This document shows, piece after piece, positions 62,975 through 64,000 of a stretch of 64,000 nt of DNA; position 1 is the stretch's first letter; every line of letters starts with the position of its first letter. The notes under the pieces are model-generated. The model was not told the DNA's origin. It searched no databases and saw only the letters and a program-made list of their open reading frames with translations. Origin of the DNA: WTFY01 sp965203725 (GTDB taxonomy: Bacteria > Pseudomonadota > Gammaproteobacteria > UBA4575); contig CBDBDH010000001.1 of the NCBI GenBank assembly GCA_965203725.1, forward strand, positions 496,001 to 560,000. The letters are read 5' to 3'. The position numbers were made by a program, and so were the translations under genes.

Positions 62975-64000
62975 ATGCCGCCCCCCTTACGAAACGATCT
63001 CCTGATCCGGGCACTGCTCAAGAAACCGGTCCCCCGAACCCCCCTGTGGATCATGCGCCAGGCGGGGCGTTACCTGCCTGAATACCGCGCCACGCGAAAG
63101 CGTGCCGGCGGATTCCTGACCCTTTGCAAAACCCCGGAGCTGGCCTGCGAGGTCACGCTGCAGCCGGTCGAGCGCTTTGAACTCGATGCGGCGATCCTGT
63201 TCTCGGACATCCTGACCATTCCGGACGCGATGGGACTCGGCCTTGCCTTCAGCGAGGGGGAAGGACCCCGGTTTTCAAGACCCGTATCCTGCATGAAGGA
63301 TGTCGAGCGCATCGAGCGCACCCGGCCCATGGACGGCCTGGAGTATGTCTGCGATGCCGTGCGCATGATCCGGCGTGAACTGGACGGGCGGGTCCCGCTG
63401 ATCGGCTTCTCCGGCAGTCCATGGACCCTTGCGACCTACATGGTGGAAGGTGAGACCAGCCGCGAGTTCCGCAAGATCAAGAGCCTGCTCTACGCGCATC
63501 CGGAAGTCCTCGAGCGACTGCTCGAGATCCTGAGCCAGGCGGCGACCGACTACCTGGCGGCACAGGTGCGCGCCGGTGCACAGGCCGTGATGGTCTTTGA
63601 CACCTGGGGCGGTGTGCTGTCCCGGGAAGCCTACCTGAAATACTCCCTGCGACCCATGCAGCACATTGTCTCGGAACTGTTGCAACTCGAAACCCCGCAC
63701 ACGGTCCCCGTCATCCTGTTCACCAAGGGGGTCGGGCCTGGACTCGTGGACCTGGCGGCCACCGGATGCCATGCGGTGGGACTGGACTGGACGACGGAAC
63801 TGGACCAGGCCCGGGCGCAGATCGGCTCCAGGGTCGCGTTGCAAGGCAACCTCGACCCGGCGGTGCTGTATGCACCGGACCCGGTCATCCGGGCCGAGGT
63901 CCGCAAAGTGCTGGAGAAATACGGCCAGGGCAGCGGTCACGTCTTCAACCTGGGCCACGGAATCCAGCAGTACGTGGACCCGGAAAAAGTCACGGTCCTG
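62975..64000 (+). CDS. hemE: Uroporphyrinogen decarboxylase (runs off window)
   Basis: The first 342 codons of HemE, which converts uroporphyrinogen III to coproporphyrinogen III, are present. The family is about 355 aa, so only the last residues are missing. Motifs: PLWIMRQAGRYLPEYRATR, FSDILTIPDAMGLGL, GFSGSPWTLATYM, VMVFDTWGGVLS and HVFNLGHGIQQYV. The start is ATG 62975. A possible -10 TATACT (62960-62965) lies only nine bases before the start codon, but its -35 is weak. Confidence 0.95.
   Translation, partial: MPPPLRNDLLIRALLKKPVPRTPLWIMRQAGRYLPEYRATRKRAGGFLTLCKTPELACEVTLQPVERFELDAAILFSDILTIPDAMGLGLAFSEGEGPRFSRPVSCMKDVERIERTRPMDGLEYVCDAVRMIRRELDGRVPLIGFSGSPWTLATYMVEGETSREFRKIKSLLYAHPEVLERLLEILSQAATDYLAAQVRAGAQAVMVFDTWGGVLSREAYLKYSLRPMQHIVSELLQLETPHTVPVILFTKGVGPGLVDLAATGCHAVGLDWTTELDQARAQIGSRVALQGNLDPAVLYAPDPVIRAEVRKVLEKYGQGSGHVFNLGHGIQQYVDPEKVTVL

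Overview
The window is chromosomal DNA from a sulfur-oxidising gammaproteobacterium. Supporting features are the E. coli-type GshA, Fis, the ftsY-ftsE-ftsX-rpoH run, DsbD, CutA, FxsA and DjlA, together with a thiosulfate-oxidising sox operon that lacks soxCD. The sox layout (monoheme SoxA with SoxK, no soxCD) and the HrcA/CIRCE sites point towards free-living or symbiotic thiotrophs of the Chromatiales type rather than enterics. Genus cannot be read from the sequence. No rRNA, tRNA, CRISPR array, IS element or prophage was seen.

Layout. 1-8.4 kb: the start of cca, a frameshifted metallopeptidase gene, then a minus-strand housekeeping run: aroQ-accB-accC, fis-purH-purD and an NDUFA9-like dehydrogenase. 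8.7-10.4 kb: an ABC-2 exporter. 10.5-18.9 kb (minus): soxX-soxY-soxZ-soxA-soxK-soxB-glcG-like-tandem thioredoxin, followed by cutA-dsbD. 19.2-21.9 kb (plus): fxsA and CIRCE-controlled groES-groEL. 21.9-30.1 kb: ampD, gshA, a flavoprotein-SelD fusion, senB, senA and djlA; selD, senB and senA together form a selenoneine-type locus. 30.2-39.5 kb: a MotA/MotB-like pair of unknown role, an RND pump with its adaptor, ArsS and a TVP38-dihydrolipoamide-dehydrogenase fusion. 39.6-48.6 kb: a fumarylacetoacetase-like hydrolase, a SIS protein, a SixA-like phosphatase, folB-folK, rpmB-rpmG, a fatty acid desaturase, a hydantoinase A protein, a chorismatase and mutM. 48.6-57.9 kb: ggt, coaD, rsmD and two M16 peptidases, divergent from ftsY-ftsE-ftsX-rpoH. 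57.9-64 kb: ctaA, bioH-bioC, plsY, tsaD, rpsU and hemE, which runs off the end.

How the parts work together. The periplasmic Sox proteins oxidise thiosulfate on the SoxY carrier; without SoxCD the sulfane sulfur is expected to be stored or passed to another route. A double-CPYC thioredoxin at the end of the sox genes sits just upstream of dsbD, which could feed it electrons. Heat-shock control is visible twice: one CIRCE at groESL and a four-half-site CIRCE cluster over the rpoH promoter region, so HrcA may govern the sigma-32 gene as well as the chaperonin. The selD-senB-senA genes next to gshA suggest synthesis of a selenium-containing histidine betaine, and ArsS 7 kb away suggests organoarsenical chemistry in the same neighbourhood.
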